Below, piece by piece: positions 38,826 through 47,569 of a DNA stretch of 64,000 bases. Position numbers and translations under genes: made by a program. This stretch comes from Winogradskyella vidalii (lineage in GTDB: Bacteria > Bacteroidota > Bacteroidia > Flavobacteriales > Flavobacteriaceae). Position 1 is the stretch's first letter. Each line of letters begins with the position of its first letter. The stretch is from assembly GCF_013403955.1 (NCBI RefSeq), contig NZ_JABFDG010000005.1, positions 124,001-188,000 of the forward strand, given 5' to 3'. Below the pieces are notes generated by a model that saw nothing but the letters and a program-made list of their open reading frames with translations, was not told the DNA's origin and searched no databases.

Positions 38826-40202
38826 ATGAATAAACTCAACGATGTACTCAACAGTTTTTCTTCCTTAGCTTGGGGATTACCTTTACTTATTTTGTTAATT
38901 GGTGGTGGCTTGTATTTATTAATACGTTCTCACTTTTTACCATTTCGGTATTTAGGACATGCTTTAAATGTGCTCAGGGGGAAATATGATGACCCTAATG
39001 ATCCTGGTGAAATTTCCCATTTTCAAGCCTTAACAACAGCCTTGTCGGCAACTGTAGGTATGGGGAATATTGCAGGTGTTGCTGTGGCTATTTCTATCGG
39101 TGGACCAGGAGCTGTGTTTTGGATGTGGATTAGTGCTGTGGTTGGGATGTCAACAAAATTTTTTACATCAACGCTCGCTATAATGTATAGAGGTAAAGAT
39201 AGTGCAGGTGAAATTCAAGGTGGACCAATGTACTTCATTGTTGAGGGGTTAGGAAAGTCTTGGAAACCATTAGCTGTATTTTTCAGCCTTTGTGGTCTCA
39301 TTGGAGCCTTACCGGTTTTTAATGTGAATCAACTTACACAGGCTCTAAATGATATTTTATTAATCCCAAATGGTGTTGAAGTAGGTTTAAAATCGAATCT
39401 AATTATTGGTTTCATATTAATAAGTATTACCGCTCTAGTTATATTAGGTGGTATTAAACGCATCGGAACTGTGGCATCACGATTAGTGCCAAGTATGGTT
39501 GCTTTATATTTTGTATTGGTTATTATCATTTTGGTAGCGCATAGCGATGTTTTATTATATTATTTAAAACTCATATTTACAGATGCATTTGCTGCTAATT
39601 ATTATCCAGAAGATGATACGTTTTTAGGCGGTGTTTTAGGGGCTTTAATCCTTCATGGTATAAAACGTGGCGCATTTTCTAATGAAGCCGGAATTGGTAC
39701 AGCACCCATGGCGCATGGCGCAGCCAAAACAGATGAACCCATCCGAGAAGGTTTGGTGGCTATGTTAGGACCTGCAATAGATACATTAATTGTTTGTACG
39801 TTGACGGCTTTGGCGATTTTGGTCACCGGAGTTTGGGAAACCACCTCAGATAATGGAGTAAGTCTTACCGCTTCTGCTTTTGCTGATGTAATACCTAGTT
39901 ACGGTAAGTACTTACTACTGATTTGTATTACTGTTTTTAGCATGAGTTCCTTGTTCTCCTATTCGTATTATGGCACAAAATGTATGTCGTTTCTGTTTGG
40001 TGCAGATAAAAAACACTACTACAACTATTTCTATATTTTAAGTATTTTGATTGGTGCAACCACAAGCTTAAGTATGATGATTAACCTCATTGATGGCGTG
40101 TTTGCCTTGATGGCAATTCCAACAATGCTAGCAACAATACTATTAGCACCAAAAGTGACAAGGGAACTAAAAAGTTATACCAAGCGCATAAAAAATGAAT
40201 GA
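38826..40202 (+). CDS. Alanine/glycine:Na+ symporter (AGCS family)
   Basis: 458 residues, about eleven transmembrane helices. Family signatures are ALSATVGMGNIAGVAVAIS (about 75-93), GGPGAVFWMW and RGAFSNEAGIGTAPMAHGAA (about 284-303). It imports alanine or glycine with sodium across the inner membrane. Its TGA is immediately followed by the stop codon of the convergent AraC-type gene with no spacing. There is no linked metabolic gene. Confidence 0.93.
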   Translation: MNKLNDVLNSFSSLAWGLPLLILLIGGGLYLLIRSHFLPFRYLGHALNVLRGKYDDPNDPGEISHFQALTTALSATVGMGNIAGVAVAISIGGPGAVFWMWISAVVGMSTKFFTSTLAIMYRGKDSAGEIQGGPMYFIVEGLGKSWKPLAVFFSLCGLIGALPVFNVNQLTQALNDILLIPNGVEVGLKSNLIIGFILISITALVILGGIKRIGTVASRLVPSMVALYFVLVIIILVAHSDVLLYYLKLIFTDAFAANYYPEDDTFLGGVLGALILHGIKRGAFSNEAGIGTAPMAHGAAKTDEPIREGLVAMLGPAIDTLIVCTLTALAILVTGVWETTSDNGVSLTASAFADVIPSYGKYLLLICITVFSMSSLFSYSYYGTKCMSFLFGADKKHYYNYFYILSILIGATTSLSMMINLIDGVFALMAIPTMLATILLAPKVTRELKSYTKRIKNE

Positions 40203-41123
40203 TTATTTGCTAATAGAGGCCTTAAATTGTTGTGGTGTCATCATTTCCATTTTCTTAAATTGTCTGTTGAAATAACTTGTATTATTAAACCCAGATTTGA
40301 AGGCAATCTCAGACATTCTTAAATTTTGAGAGGTTTTAATCAGTTGTTTTGAAAATTTAATCTTTTCAGAATTAATATAGTCGATAGGTGAAATGCCTAA
40401 AGTATTTTTAAATTGCTTATGAAAGTGAGAGGTGCTCATATAAGCTTTCTTTGCCAATTGATCAACACTGATATCTTTATTTGTTAAATTATCTTTAATA
40501 AACTTTATAACGGTACCAATTCTAGTATCCGAGAAAATAGGAGAATCATTTGTAATTAGGGATTTAGCCTTAGTTTGAAGCAACCTTACAATTAATTCTT
40601 GGATCATTAAGTCCAAAAGGACATCTTTAGAAGTATTGGTATTAGTAAAGGTGTACGTTAGACGTTCAATTAAATGATTAACGGCTGTATTATTTATTAA
40701 ATGAGAGGTTGTAGCATCTAAATTCCAAGTATTATTTTCATTTTCAATAGTCACATTATGGTTAAACTTACCCACAACCTCTTCAATTTTAAAAGCATCA
40801 ATACCTAAAGCTAAACATTGGGTTGGTTTACTTTTTGTTGCCACTGGGAAATCTATAACCATTTCCTTATGAGTTGGCATTACAACGGATTCACCTGGAA
40901 AAAAATCAAAAGCATTAAACCCTTCTAAGTGCATTACTTTTTTTCCTGTAAGCATGCTAGCAATAATAGGAAAGTCGAATTTAAGAGATACTTGCTCTGC
41001 AGTTATATGGGTTTCATAGATGTTTAACTCTGCATATTCGGCATTGTAAGTTGTTCTGTTTTCAACTAAAGTGCTTAGTTTTCTATTGCTTCTTTTATGG
41101 TTTATTAAGGCTTTCATATTCAA
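40203..41123 (-). CDS. AraC-family regulator of the aldehyde dehydrogenase gene
   Basis: 306 residues. The N-terminal sensing domain (about 20-190, with LEGFNAFDFFPGESVVMP) resembles AraC_N. The C-terminal pair of helix-turn-helix motifs includes VDQLAKKAYMSTSHFHKQFK and SEIAFKSGFNNTSYFNRQFK (about 215-295). It is divergent from the aldehyde dehydrogenase gene, which in this family arrangement (AraC regulator, aldehyde dehydrogenase, DUF779) it normally activates. Two 21-bp direct repeats in the shared control region are the probable binding site. The inducer is likely an aldehyde or alcohol, by inference. Confidence 0.88.
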   Translation of the reverse strand: MNMKALINHKRSNRKLSTLVENRTTYNAEYAELNIYETHITAEQVSLKFDFPIIASMLTGKKVMHLEGFNAFDFFPGESVVMPTHKEMVIDFPVATKSKPTQCLALGIDAFKIEEVVGKFNHNVTIENENNTWNLDATTSHLINNTAVNHLIERLTYTFTNTNTSKDVLLDLMIQELIVRLLQTKAKSLITNDSPIFSDTRIGTVIKFIKDNLTNKDISVDQLAKKAYMSTSHFHKQFKNTLGISPIDYINSEKIKFSKQLIKTSQNLRMSEIAFKSGFNNTSYFNRQFKKMEMMTPQQFKASISK

Positions 41124-41160
41124 TGATACTAAAAAATAGTCTTAAAAATAGTTAATAATA

Positions 41161-41202
41161 GATATGTTCAAATATATAATAAATATGTTCAGTATATTTA
41201 GA
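41161..41202 (+). promoter_or_regulatory. Two 21-bp direct repeats, probable AraC-type operator
   Basis: ATATGTTCA occurs at 41162-41170 and again at 41183-41191, exactly 21 bp apart (two helical turns), with similar AT-rich tails in each unit. Direct repeats of this spacing are the classic site form for AraC proteins binding on one DNA face. They lie about 100 bp ahead of the aldehyde dehydrogenase ATG and 38 bp ahead of the regulator start. Confidence 0.65.
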
Positions 41203-41288
41203 ATATGATAAAATAACTTTGACAAAATTATTAAATAGTCAATATTTTGGCTTTTAAATTATAAACTAATAAATAAACACATTAAGGT

Positions 41289-42788
41289 ATGAGTTATTCT
41301 AAACCAAAATTTAAAGAAAGGTATTCCAATTTTATCAATGGAAAATTTGTGCCACCAGTAGGTGGAGATTATTTTAAAAACACATCGCCTGTCGATGGAA
41401 CTTTAATTTCAGAATACCCCAGATCGCAAAAAGAAGATGTAGAAAATGCTGTTAATGCAGCTAATGCCGCAAAAGAAGCTTGGGGAAATACTTCTGCTGC
41501 TGAACGCGCATCCCTATTAAATAAAGTAGCTGATATTATAGAAGAAAATTTAGAAGAGTTTGCAATCGTAGAAACTTGTGATAACGGAAAACCAATTAGA
41601 GAAACACTGAATGCAGACATCCCTTTGTCGGTAGATCACTGGCGTTATTTTGCAGCATGTATTCGGTCTGAAGAAGGCAGTGCTACAGAATTAGACCAAA
41701 ACACCTTGTCCATGAATATTAAGGAACCATTAGGGGTTATTGGTCAAATTATCCCATGGAATTTTCCTCTGTTAATGTTATCATGGAAATTACCACCTGC
41801 TTTAGTAACTGGTAATTGTGTGGTTTTAAAACCTGCAGAACAAACACCAGCATCAGCAACCTTATTAATGGAAAAAATAGCCGATGTATTTCCTCCAGGG
41901 GTCTTAAATATTGTTCATGGTTTTGGACCAGAAGCTGGTAAACCATTAGCATCGAGTCCTAAAGTAGATAAAGTAGCTTTTACAGGTGAAACAACAACCG
42001 GACAGTTAATTATGCAATATGCCTCTAAAAACTTAAATCCTGTGACTATGGAGTTGGGAGGGAAGTCGCCTAACATATTCTTTAATAGTGTGATGGATGA
42101 GGATGATGCGTATTTAGATAAAGCTATAGAAGGAGCCGTATTATTTGCTTTTAATAAAGGGGAGGTTTGTACTTGTCCATCAAGAATTTTAGTGCAAGAA
42201 GATATATATGATGCGTTTATGGAACGTGTTGTAGCTAGAACCAATGCTATTATTCAAGGTAATCCTTACGATGTAAATACTCAGGTGGGAGCTCAAGCCT
42301 CTAATGATCAGTATGAGAAAATTCAATCGTATTTTAAAATAGGAAAAGAAGAAGGTGCAAAAGTCTTAACTGGTGGTGAAGCTAATAAATTAGAAGGTGA
42401 TTTTTCAAATGGGTTTTATATTAAACCAACCATTTTAGAAGGACATAATAAAATGCGCGTTTTTCAAGAAGAAATTTTTGGACCAGTCGTTTGTGTAACT
42501 AAATTTAAAGATGAAGCCGAAGCTTTAGAAATTGCTAATGATACGATGTACGGATTAGGAGCAGGCGTTTGGACGAGAGATGCACACCAGTTGTATCAAA
42601 TCCCAAGAGCGATTAAAGCAGGACGTGTTTGGGTGAATTGTTACCATGCCTATCCGGCACATGCACCATTTGGTGGCTATAAAAAATCAGGATTTGGTAG
42701 AGAAAATCATTTAATGATGATGAGCCATTATAGACAAACAAAAAACATGCTAATTTCTTACGACAAGAATAAATTAGGGTTCTTTTAG
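41289..42788 (+). CDS. NAD+-dependent aldehyde dehydrogenase
   Basis: 499 residues, standard length. The Rossmann part has [18 protein letters not shown] (about 155-172) and FTGETTTGQ. The conserved glutamate is in ELGGKSPN, and the catalytic cysteine is C294 in [10 protein letters not shown]. This cysteine-pair form and the linked DUF779 gene are typical of AcoD/ExaC-like acetaldehyde dehydrogenases, which oxidise acetaldehyde to acetate. A terminator follows before the DUF779 gene. Acetate made here could feed the Acs enzymes at 51-55 kb, by inference. Confidence 0.92.
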   Translation: MSYSKPKFKERYSNFINGKFVPPVGGDYFKNTSPVDGTLISEYPRSQKEDVENAVNAANAAKEAWGNTSAAERASLLNKVADIIEENLEEFAIVETCDNGKPIRETLNADIPLSVDHWRYFAACIRSEEGSATELDQNTLSMNIKEPLGVIGQIIPWNFPLLMLSWKLPPALVTGNCVVLKPAEQTPASATLLMEKIADVFPPGVLNIVHGFGPEAGKPLASSPKVDKVAFTGETTTGQLIMQYASKNLNPVTMELGGKSPNIFFNSVMDEDDAYLDKAIEGAVLFAFNKGEVCTCPSRILVQEDIYDAFMERVVARTNAIIQGNPYDVNTQVGAQASNDQYEKIQSYFKIGKEEGAKVLTGGEANKLEGDFSNGFYIKPTILEGHNKMRVFQEEIFGPVVCVTKFKDEAEALEIANDTMYGLGAGVWTRDAHQLYQIPRAIKAGRVWVNCYHAYPAHAPFGGYKKSGFGRENHLMMMSHYRQTKNMLISYDKNKLGFF

Positions 42789-42806
42789 AAATTATTAATA
42801 GCAGAT

Positions 42807-42846
42807 TAAGGCTGAATTTGTAGGAGTAATTCAGCCTTATTTTTTA
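42807..42846 (+). terminator. Terminator after the aldehyde dehydrogenase gene
   Basis: TTAAGGCTGAATT pairs with AATTCAGCCTTA around an 8-base loop and runs into TTTTTT. It lies inside the gap before the DUF779 gene, which would therefore be made at a lower level by read-through. Confidence 0.85.
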
Positions 42847-42860
42847 ATAGCCACTGATAT

Positions 42861-43214
42861 ATGAAACGCGTAGAAATAACAGATAAAGCAGTTGCAGTTG
42901 TCAAACAGTTAAAAGCCAAGCATGGGGATTTAATTTTTCACCAAAGTGGCGGCTGTTGTGACGGTTCTGCACCAATGATTTTTGAAAAAGGAGAGATGTA
43001 CTTAGATGAAAGTGATATTCATTTAGGTAATGTTTCAGGTGTTGATTTTTATATGAATCAAGATCAATTTGAATATTGGAAACATACCCATTTAACCGTT
43101 GATGTAACAGAAGGTCGAGGCGCTAGTTTTTCGTTAGAAATTCCTTTAGGGCTTCGGTTTATTATTCATTCGCGTTTATTAACCAAAGAAGAAGACACTT
43201 ATTTTAATAGTTAA
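42861..43214 (+). CDS. DUF779 protein, companion of aldehyde dehydrogenase
   Basis: 117 residues, one DUF779 domain. The conserved core HQSGGCCDGSAPMIFEKGEMYLD (cysteine pair near residue 34) and the aromatic segment DFYMNQDQFEYWKHTHLTVDV are intact. The family nearly always sits beside an aldehyde dehydrogenase and AraC regulator, as here, but its role is not known. The cysteine pair suggests metal binding or redox action. Cytoplasmic. Confidence 0.92.
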   Translation: MKRVEITDKAVAVVKQLKAKHGDLIFHQSGGCCDGSAPMIFEKGEMYLDESDIHLGNVSGVDFYMNQDQFEYWKHTHLTVDVTEGRGASFSLEIPLGLRFIIHSRLLTKEEDTYFNS

Positions 43215-43242
43215 GTGTAAACATTGTTTCTAATTTTAATCC

Positions 43243-43281
43243 AAAAGGGCTTATATACATGGTGTATAAGCTCTTTTTTTT
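43243..43281 (+). terminator. Terminator after the DUF779 gene
   Basis: AGGGCTTATA and TATAAGCTCT pair (one G-T type mismatch) around a short loop, followed by eight T residues. Confidence 0.8.
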
Positions 43282-43415
43282 ATTTTAATATTTTTACGAG
43301 GTATAATAGTGAATTTGATACTTTTTGATTGTTATTTTTAGTAAAGTGTAAATATTTTAACGATTTAGTATGATTTTTATTGCTAATTTGATATATTTAT
43401 GCTAAATAAGTATAT

Positions 43416-43835
43416 ATGACTATAGGTTTATGTCCAAATTGTGGTAGTGATCAGTATGTTAAGAGCGGAATAGTTAATAATAGACAACGTTTTAAGTGTA
43501 AAAAATGTAACTATTATTTTACGGTTAACAAGATGGGGAAGAAGATAGATGATTATTACGTTAATAAGTCCTTACAACTTTATTTAGAGGGACTCACTTA
43601 TAGAGAAATTGAGCGCATTCTTGGAATTTCTCACGTTAGTGTGATGAATTGGGTAAAAAAATACAATATTAAGCGGCCTTATAATACTAATTACCACCCA
43701 ACGTATAAGATTTTGAATGCTAGTGAGCTTGGGCGATATTTTTCAGAAACAGAAAATATAAAAGGCGCAGGGGTTATTGTTACTGAGTTAGGCGATAAAT
43801 TTATGTTGATTAAATGGGAGCGATTTAAAGATTAG
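43416..43835 (+). CDS. Zinc-ribbon/HTH protein resembling IS1 InsA, likely domesticated regulator
   Basis: 139 residues. An N-terminal zinc ribbon has CPNCGSD (C6, C9) and CKKCNYYF (about C29, C32). A helix-turn-helix follows, with LQLYLEGLTYREIERILGISHVSVMNWVKKY (about 50-80). This pair of motifs is the InsA N-terminal domain of IS1-type elements. The last 55 residues are unlike InsA, and there is no InsB/DDE transposase gene and no visible terminal inverted repeat, so it is not an active element. It stands just ahead of the acetate transport operon (110 bp), in the same direction, so a role as its DNA-binding regulator is likely. Inference. Confidence 0.75.
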   Translation: MTIGLCPNCGSDQYVKSGIVNNRQRFKCKKCNYYFTVNKMGKKIDDYYVNKSLQLYLEGLTYREIERILGISHVSVMNWVKKYNIKRPYNTNYHPTYKILNASELGRYFSETENIKGAGVIVTELGDKFMLIKWERFKD

Positions 43836-43900
43836 TATATCAAATTAACAAATAAATATATAAAATATTAATTAAACCCATGTTTTTAAGAGCTTAGTAG

Positions 43901-43924
43901 TGCACACAGAACTAATTTTAAGTA
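43901..43924 (-). repeat. 24-bp element (copy A) upstream of the porin operon
   Basis: Read on the minus strand this is TACTTAAAATTAG followed by TTCTGTGTGCA, identical in all 24 positions to the plus-strand copy at 50649-50672. It ends 20 bases before the porin ATG. Opposite orientation relative to the downstream gene in the two places suggests a DNA site read from either side or RNA pairing between the two messages. Confidence 0.85.
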
Positions 43925-43944
43925 CTAACTAATCTTTTTTAACC

Positions 43945-45192
43945 ATGAAGAAGTCTACCTTTCTATTGATAGGACTATTTATAATGTTCTTTCAATTTAT
44001 GATTGCTCAGGGTTCACCGGATTATTCTGGTGGACTTAAATTTAAATTCAACGAAGACGGCACTAAATATCTGCGCCTAATTTCTTGGGCTCAAGTCCAA
44101 GCGAATTACAACACCGATGAAACCTTTGATAGTAACGGAAATGAAAACAGTAAATTAAACTTCAATTTACGTCGCGCACGAGTCTTAATGTTTGCTCAAA
44201 TAAACAAAGACTTTTTAATTCTCACCCATTTTGGTCTAAACAGCTTAACAAGTTCTACATTAAGTCCAACTGGTACAGGTGATGGTTCTCAACTCTTTTT
44301 TCATGATGTTTGGGCACAATACAGTTTAGCTGAAGATCATACGGTGGGTGGTGGACTACATTATTTCAATGGAATTTCTAGACTTAACAATCAAAGCACA
44401 CTTAATATCATGACGCTAGACAATAACCGTCAGTCTTGGGCAACCATTGGTCTTTCTGACCAGTTTGCAAGACATTTAGGGGTGTTTATGAAAGGTAAAT
44501 TCAATAAACTACAATATCGAGTCGCTATAAATGATGCTTCAGTATCTTCATTAGATGGTCGTACAGCGGTTGCAGGAGGTGATGCGGTTTATAATGGTCG
44601 TTCAAGTCTTGGATCTAAAGCCGCAGGAAAAACTTATGCAGGGTATTTTGATTATCATTTTTTAGATCAAGAATCTAATTTTTTACCTTATAAAGTGGGA
44701 ACTTATTTAGGTGAGAAAAAAGTTTTCAATATCGGTGCTGGTTTCTTTTTACATCCCGAAGGGGCAGTAATTGACACTGGTACTGCCATAGCGCCAAATC
44801 TTGAAGGCGAGGATGTATCCATATTTGCAGTAGATGCTTTTTACGACAGGCCAATTGGTGAAAAAGGAAGTGCACTTACAGCTTACGCTGTCTATCAGAA
44901 TAATGACTACGGAACCAACTATTTGTATAGTGCTTACGGCACAGGTAGTATGCTTTACGGCCATTTAGGTTATGTGCTTAATGGTGATAAATTAAAAACA
45001 AGATTTCAACCTTACCTCAGTTACGGTACGCATAGTTATGATGCGGTTGGTGATAACAGGTCTACTTTAGGTGTGGGAATCAACGCTTATATGAGTGGAC
45101 ATAATTCAAAATTAACTTTAGAATACATGAATCAAAGTTTCGGTGCGGTAGATACAAATACTATTTCGCTTCAGGCCATGATTTACCTATAA
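43945..45192 (+). CDS. Outer-membrane porin of the short-chain acid transport operon
   Basis: 415 residues with a signal peptide (ends FMIAQG, about residue 22). It is made of beta strands with aromatic ends (YLRLISWAQVQANYNTD, FNLRRARVLMFAQI, HTVGGGLHYFNG, NTISLQAMIYL). The pattern is that of phosphate-selective-porin-like (OprO/OprP) proteins. It would pass small acids through the outer membrane to the symporter encoded directly after it. The gap to the next gene is 12 bases, so the porin and the two symporter genes form one operon behind the shared 24-bp element. Confidence 0.78.
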   Translation: MKKSTFLLIGLFIMFFQFMIAQGSPDYSGGLKFKFNEDGTKYLRLISWAQVQANYNTDETFDSNGNENSKLNFNLRRARVLMFAQINKDFLILTHFGLNSLTSSTLSPTGTGDGSQLFFHDVWAQYSLAEDHTVGGGLHYFNGISRLNNQSTLNIMTLDNNRQSWATIGLSDQFARHLGVFMKGKFNKLQYRVAINDASVSSLDGRTAVAGGDAVYNGRSSLGSKAAGKTYAGYFDYHFLDQESNFLPYKVGTYLGEKKVFNIGAGFFLHPEGAVIDTGTAIAPNLEGEDVSIFAVDAFYDRPIGEKGSALTAYAVYQNNDYGTNYLYSAYGTGSMLYGHLGYVLNGDKLKTRFQPYLSYGTHSYDAVGDNRSTLGVGINAYMSGHNSKLTLEYMNQSFGAVDTNTISLQAMIYL

Positions 45193-45204
45193 AACAAAGA
45201 AACT

Positions 45205-45465
45205 ATGAGTGATAAACAAAAACACGCAACAGCGTATTGGAAAGAAAACGTCAAGTATTTATTTATACTTCAGGCCATTTGGTTTGTAGTGTCCTTTGGA
45301 TGCGGCATACTTTTTAGAGAAGAACTTAACCAATTTAAACTCGGCGGATTTAAACTAGGGTTTTGGTTTGCGCAACAAGGATCAATCTATGTATTTGTAG
45401 TATTAATATTTGTTTACGTAAGAATTATGAACAAACTCGATAAAAAATACGGTTTCGACGAGTAA
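45205..45465 (+). CDS. DUF4212 small subunit of the Na+/solute symporter
   Basis: 86 residues with two transmembrane helices (about 14-34 and 50-72). KHATAYWKENVKYLFILQAIWF and FWFAQQGSIYVFVVLIFVYVRIMNKLD are the DUF4212 signatures. Proteins of this family are always encoded beside a sodium/solute symporter of the VC_2705 type and act as its small partner. Here it lies 31 bp ahead of that gene. It is a clear functional pair. Confidence 0.93.
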   Translation: MSDKQKHATAYWKENVKYLFILQAIWFVVSFGCGILFREELNQFKLGGFKLGFWFAQQGSIYVFVVLIFVYVRIMNKLDKKYGFDE

Positions 45466-45496
45466 GCCTTAACTAACAACATTAAATAAAAATATT

Positions 45497-47263
45497 ATGA
45501 GTGTACAAACATGGACATGGTTATTGGTCGGCATTACTTTTGCGCTGTATTTCGGAATCGCAATATGGGCTAGAGCTGGCTCAACCAAAGAATTTTATGT
45601 TGCAGGTGGTGGTGTTTCGCCATTAGCAAATGGTATGGCAACGGCTGCCGATTGGATGAGTGCTGCCTCTTTTATAAGTATGGCAGGTATTATTTCCTTC
45701 GCCGGTTATGATGGTTCGGTTTATCTTATGGGATGGACAGGTGGCTATGTGCTTTTAGCTTTGCTCTTAGCACCTTATTTACGGAAGTTTGGGAAATTTA
45801 CAGTTCCCGATTTTATTGGTGATAGATACTATTCAAACACCGCAAGAACAGTGGCTGTAATCTGTGCTTTAATTGTTTCGTTTACTTACGTAGCAGGTCA
45901 AATGCGAGGCGTTGGTATTGTCTTTTCACAATTCTTACAGGTTGATATCACTTTAGGCGTGCTTATAGGAATGACCGTAGTTTTAGTATTCGCCTTATTA
46001 GGGGGAATGAAGGGAATTACCTATACCCAAGTGGCTCAATACTGCGTATTAATTTTTGCTTTTATGGTACCAGCGTTCTTTATTTCATTTCAAATGACAG
46101 GCAATATTATTCCTCAAATTGGTATGGGTGGTAAAGTTGAAGGCGGTGCATTTCTTCTCGATAAATTAGATGCTTTACACACGGAGCTAGGATTTCATGA
46201 ATATACTAGCGGAACCAAAACTACTTGGGATGTATTTGCTATTACTTTAGCCTTGATGGCTGGTACGGCAGGTTTACCACATGTTATTGTGCGTTTTTTT
46301 ACTGTGCCTAAAGTAAAAGATGCTCGTAAATCTGCTGGATATGCTTTATTCTTAATCGCTATTTTATATACAACAGCACCTGCGGTGTCTGTTTTTTCAA
46401 GAACTAATTTAATCGAGACCGTAAGTAATCAACGTTATGATGAAATTCCAGTGTGGTTTAAAAACTGGGAAAACACGGGTCTAATTGCTTGGTCTGATAA
46501 AAATGGTGATGGTAAAATTCAATATGTTGCCGGAGATGCTTTATCGAGTAGTAAGCCTATTTATGCAGATACTAGAGGTGAACATGGAGAGCGAATAGTA
46601 ACTAATAATAGTGATGCTGTAAATGAATTGTATGTCGATAGAGATATTATGGTATTAGCAAATCCTGAAATTGCAAACTTGCCAAATTGGGTGATTGGTT
46701 TAGTAGCTGCCGGTGGATTGGCCGCAGCGTTATCTACGGCAGCAGGTTTGTTATTAGTGATTTCCACCTCTGTTTCTCACGATTTAATTAAAAAACAATT
46801 AAAACCAGACATCTCAGAAAAAGGGGAATTGGCCGCAGCAAGAATTTCAATTTTTGTAGCTATTATAATTGCAGGTTACTTTGGGGTTAATCCACCAGGA
46901 TTTGTCGCCGCCGTCGTCGCGCTCGCCTTTGGGCTTGCCGCCGCCTCCTTTTTTCCTGCCATAATTTTAGGGATTTTTGATAAACGAATGAATAAAGAAG
47001 GCGCTATTGCAGGTATGGTGGTCGGTATTACCTTAATGATGTATTATATGATGCGTTTTAAACTCGATATGTTTGGCGGTGGAACTAGTGAAGATTGGTG
47101 GTTTGGTACTTCCCCAGAAGGTTTTGGAACTATTGCCATGTGCGTCAACTTTGTTGTCTCCGTAGTCATTTCAAGGATATCATTGGCGCCACCTCAAGAA
47201 GTTCAAGATATGGTGGAAAGCATTAGGATTCCATCAGGTGCAGGCGAAGCACAAGACCATTAA
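45497..47263 (+). CDS. Na+/solute symporter, acetate-type (VC_2705-like)
   Basis: 588 residues, about thirteen transmembrane helices of the SSS family. Signatures are EFYVAGGGVSPLANGMATAADWMSAASF (about 32-60), ALLGGMKGITYTQVAQYCVL and AAGGLAAALSTAAGLLLVISTS (about 411-432). An outer loop at about 325-385 holds the calcium-loop-like DKNGDGKIQ (334-342). By relation to ActP and by linkage to two acyl-CoA ligases it should import acetate, propionate or similar acids with sodium. Codons 470-484 (46904-46948) are strikingly G+C-rich, unlike the rest of the gene. A terminator follows. Confidence 0.9.
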   Translation: MSVQTWTWLLVGITFALYFGIAIWARAGSTKEFYVAGGGVSPLANGMATAADWMSAASFISMAGIISFAGYDGSVYLMGWTGGYVLLALLLAPYLRKFGKFTVPDFIGDRYYSNTARTVAVICALIVSFTYVAGQMRGVGIVFSQFLQVDITLGVLIGMTVVLVFALLGGMKGITYTQVAQYCVLIFAFMVPAFFISFQMTGNIIPQIGMGGKVEGGAFLLDKLDALHTELGFHEYTSGTKTTWDVFAITLALMAGTAGLPHVIVRFFTVPKVKDARKSAGYALFLIAILYTTAPAVSVFSRTNLIETVSNQRYDEIPVWFKNWENTGLIAWSDKNGDGKIQYVAGDALSSSKPIYADTRGEHGERIVTNNSDAVNELYVDRDIMVLANPEIANLPNWVIGLVAAGGLAAALSTAAGLLLVISTSVSHDLIKKQLKPDISEKGELAAARISIFVAIIIAGYFGVNPPGFVAAVVALAFGLAAASFFPAIILGIFDKRMNKEGAIAGMVVGITLMMYYMMRFKLDMFGGGTSEDWWFGTSPEGFGTIAMCVNFVVSVVISRISLAPPQEVQDMVESIRIPSGAGEAQDH

Positions 47264-47295
47264 GAATTTTTTATTTTAATTTTAATTAGTTAGAC

Positions 47296-47330
47296 AATCA
47301 GTATTGCAATTTTTGTAATACTGATTTCTT
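47296..47330 (+). terminator. Terminator after the symporter operon
   Basis: AATCAGTATT pairs with AATACTGATT around an 11-base loop and is followed by TCTTAT. Moderate strength; it separates transport from sensing genes. Confidence 0.7.
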
Positions 47331-47374
47331 ATATTAGTAAATATTTAAGTGGTTCTATTTATAATTACGAATTC

Positions 47375-47569
47375 ATGAAAAAACGTCACGAGCAAAAATT
47401 GGTGGTTTTATCAATAGCCTTATTTTTTGTATTCAATATTCCTTTTGTCCTCATTTTTAATTTTGAAGGCGCTATTTTCGGGATTCCTACGTTGTATTTT
47501 TCTTTATTTACATTTTGGTTGATATCTATAGTGATTTCGTATATCGTTCTAAAACGTCATTATGAATAG
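47375..47569 (+). CDS. Small two-helix membrane protein ahead of the sensor kinase
   Basis: 64 residues with two transmembrane helices (about 9-29 and 36-58) between basic ends. It overlaps the sensor gene by eight bases, so translation is coupled. Small two-helix proteins of the DUF3311 type often accompany SSS-family permeases, and this one may be the small partner of the SSS-like membrane part of the sensor. No family is assigned with certainty. Confidence 0.75.
   Translation: MKKRHEQKLVVLSIALFFVFNIPFVLIFNFEGAIFGIPTLYFSLFTFWLISIVISYIVLKRHYE

Noticed and set aside
41915..42244. 109-residue minus-strand frame in the aldehyde dehydrogenase gene
   Set aside because: Antisense to conserved catalytic segments and without its own motifs; a shadow frame.
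43416..43835. Insertion sequence of the IS1 family
   Set aside because: Only an InsA-like binding domain is present; there is no InsB catalytic part, no terminal inverted repeats and no target duplication.
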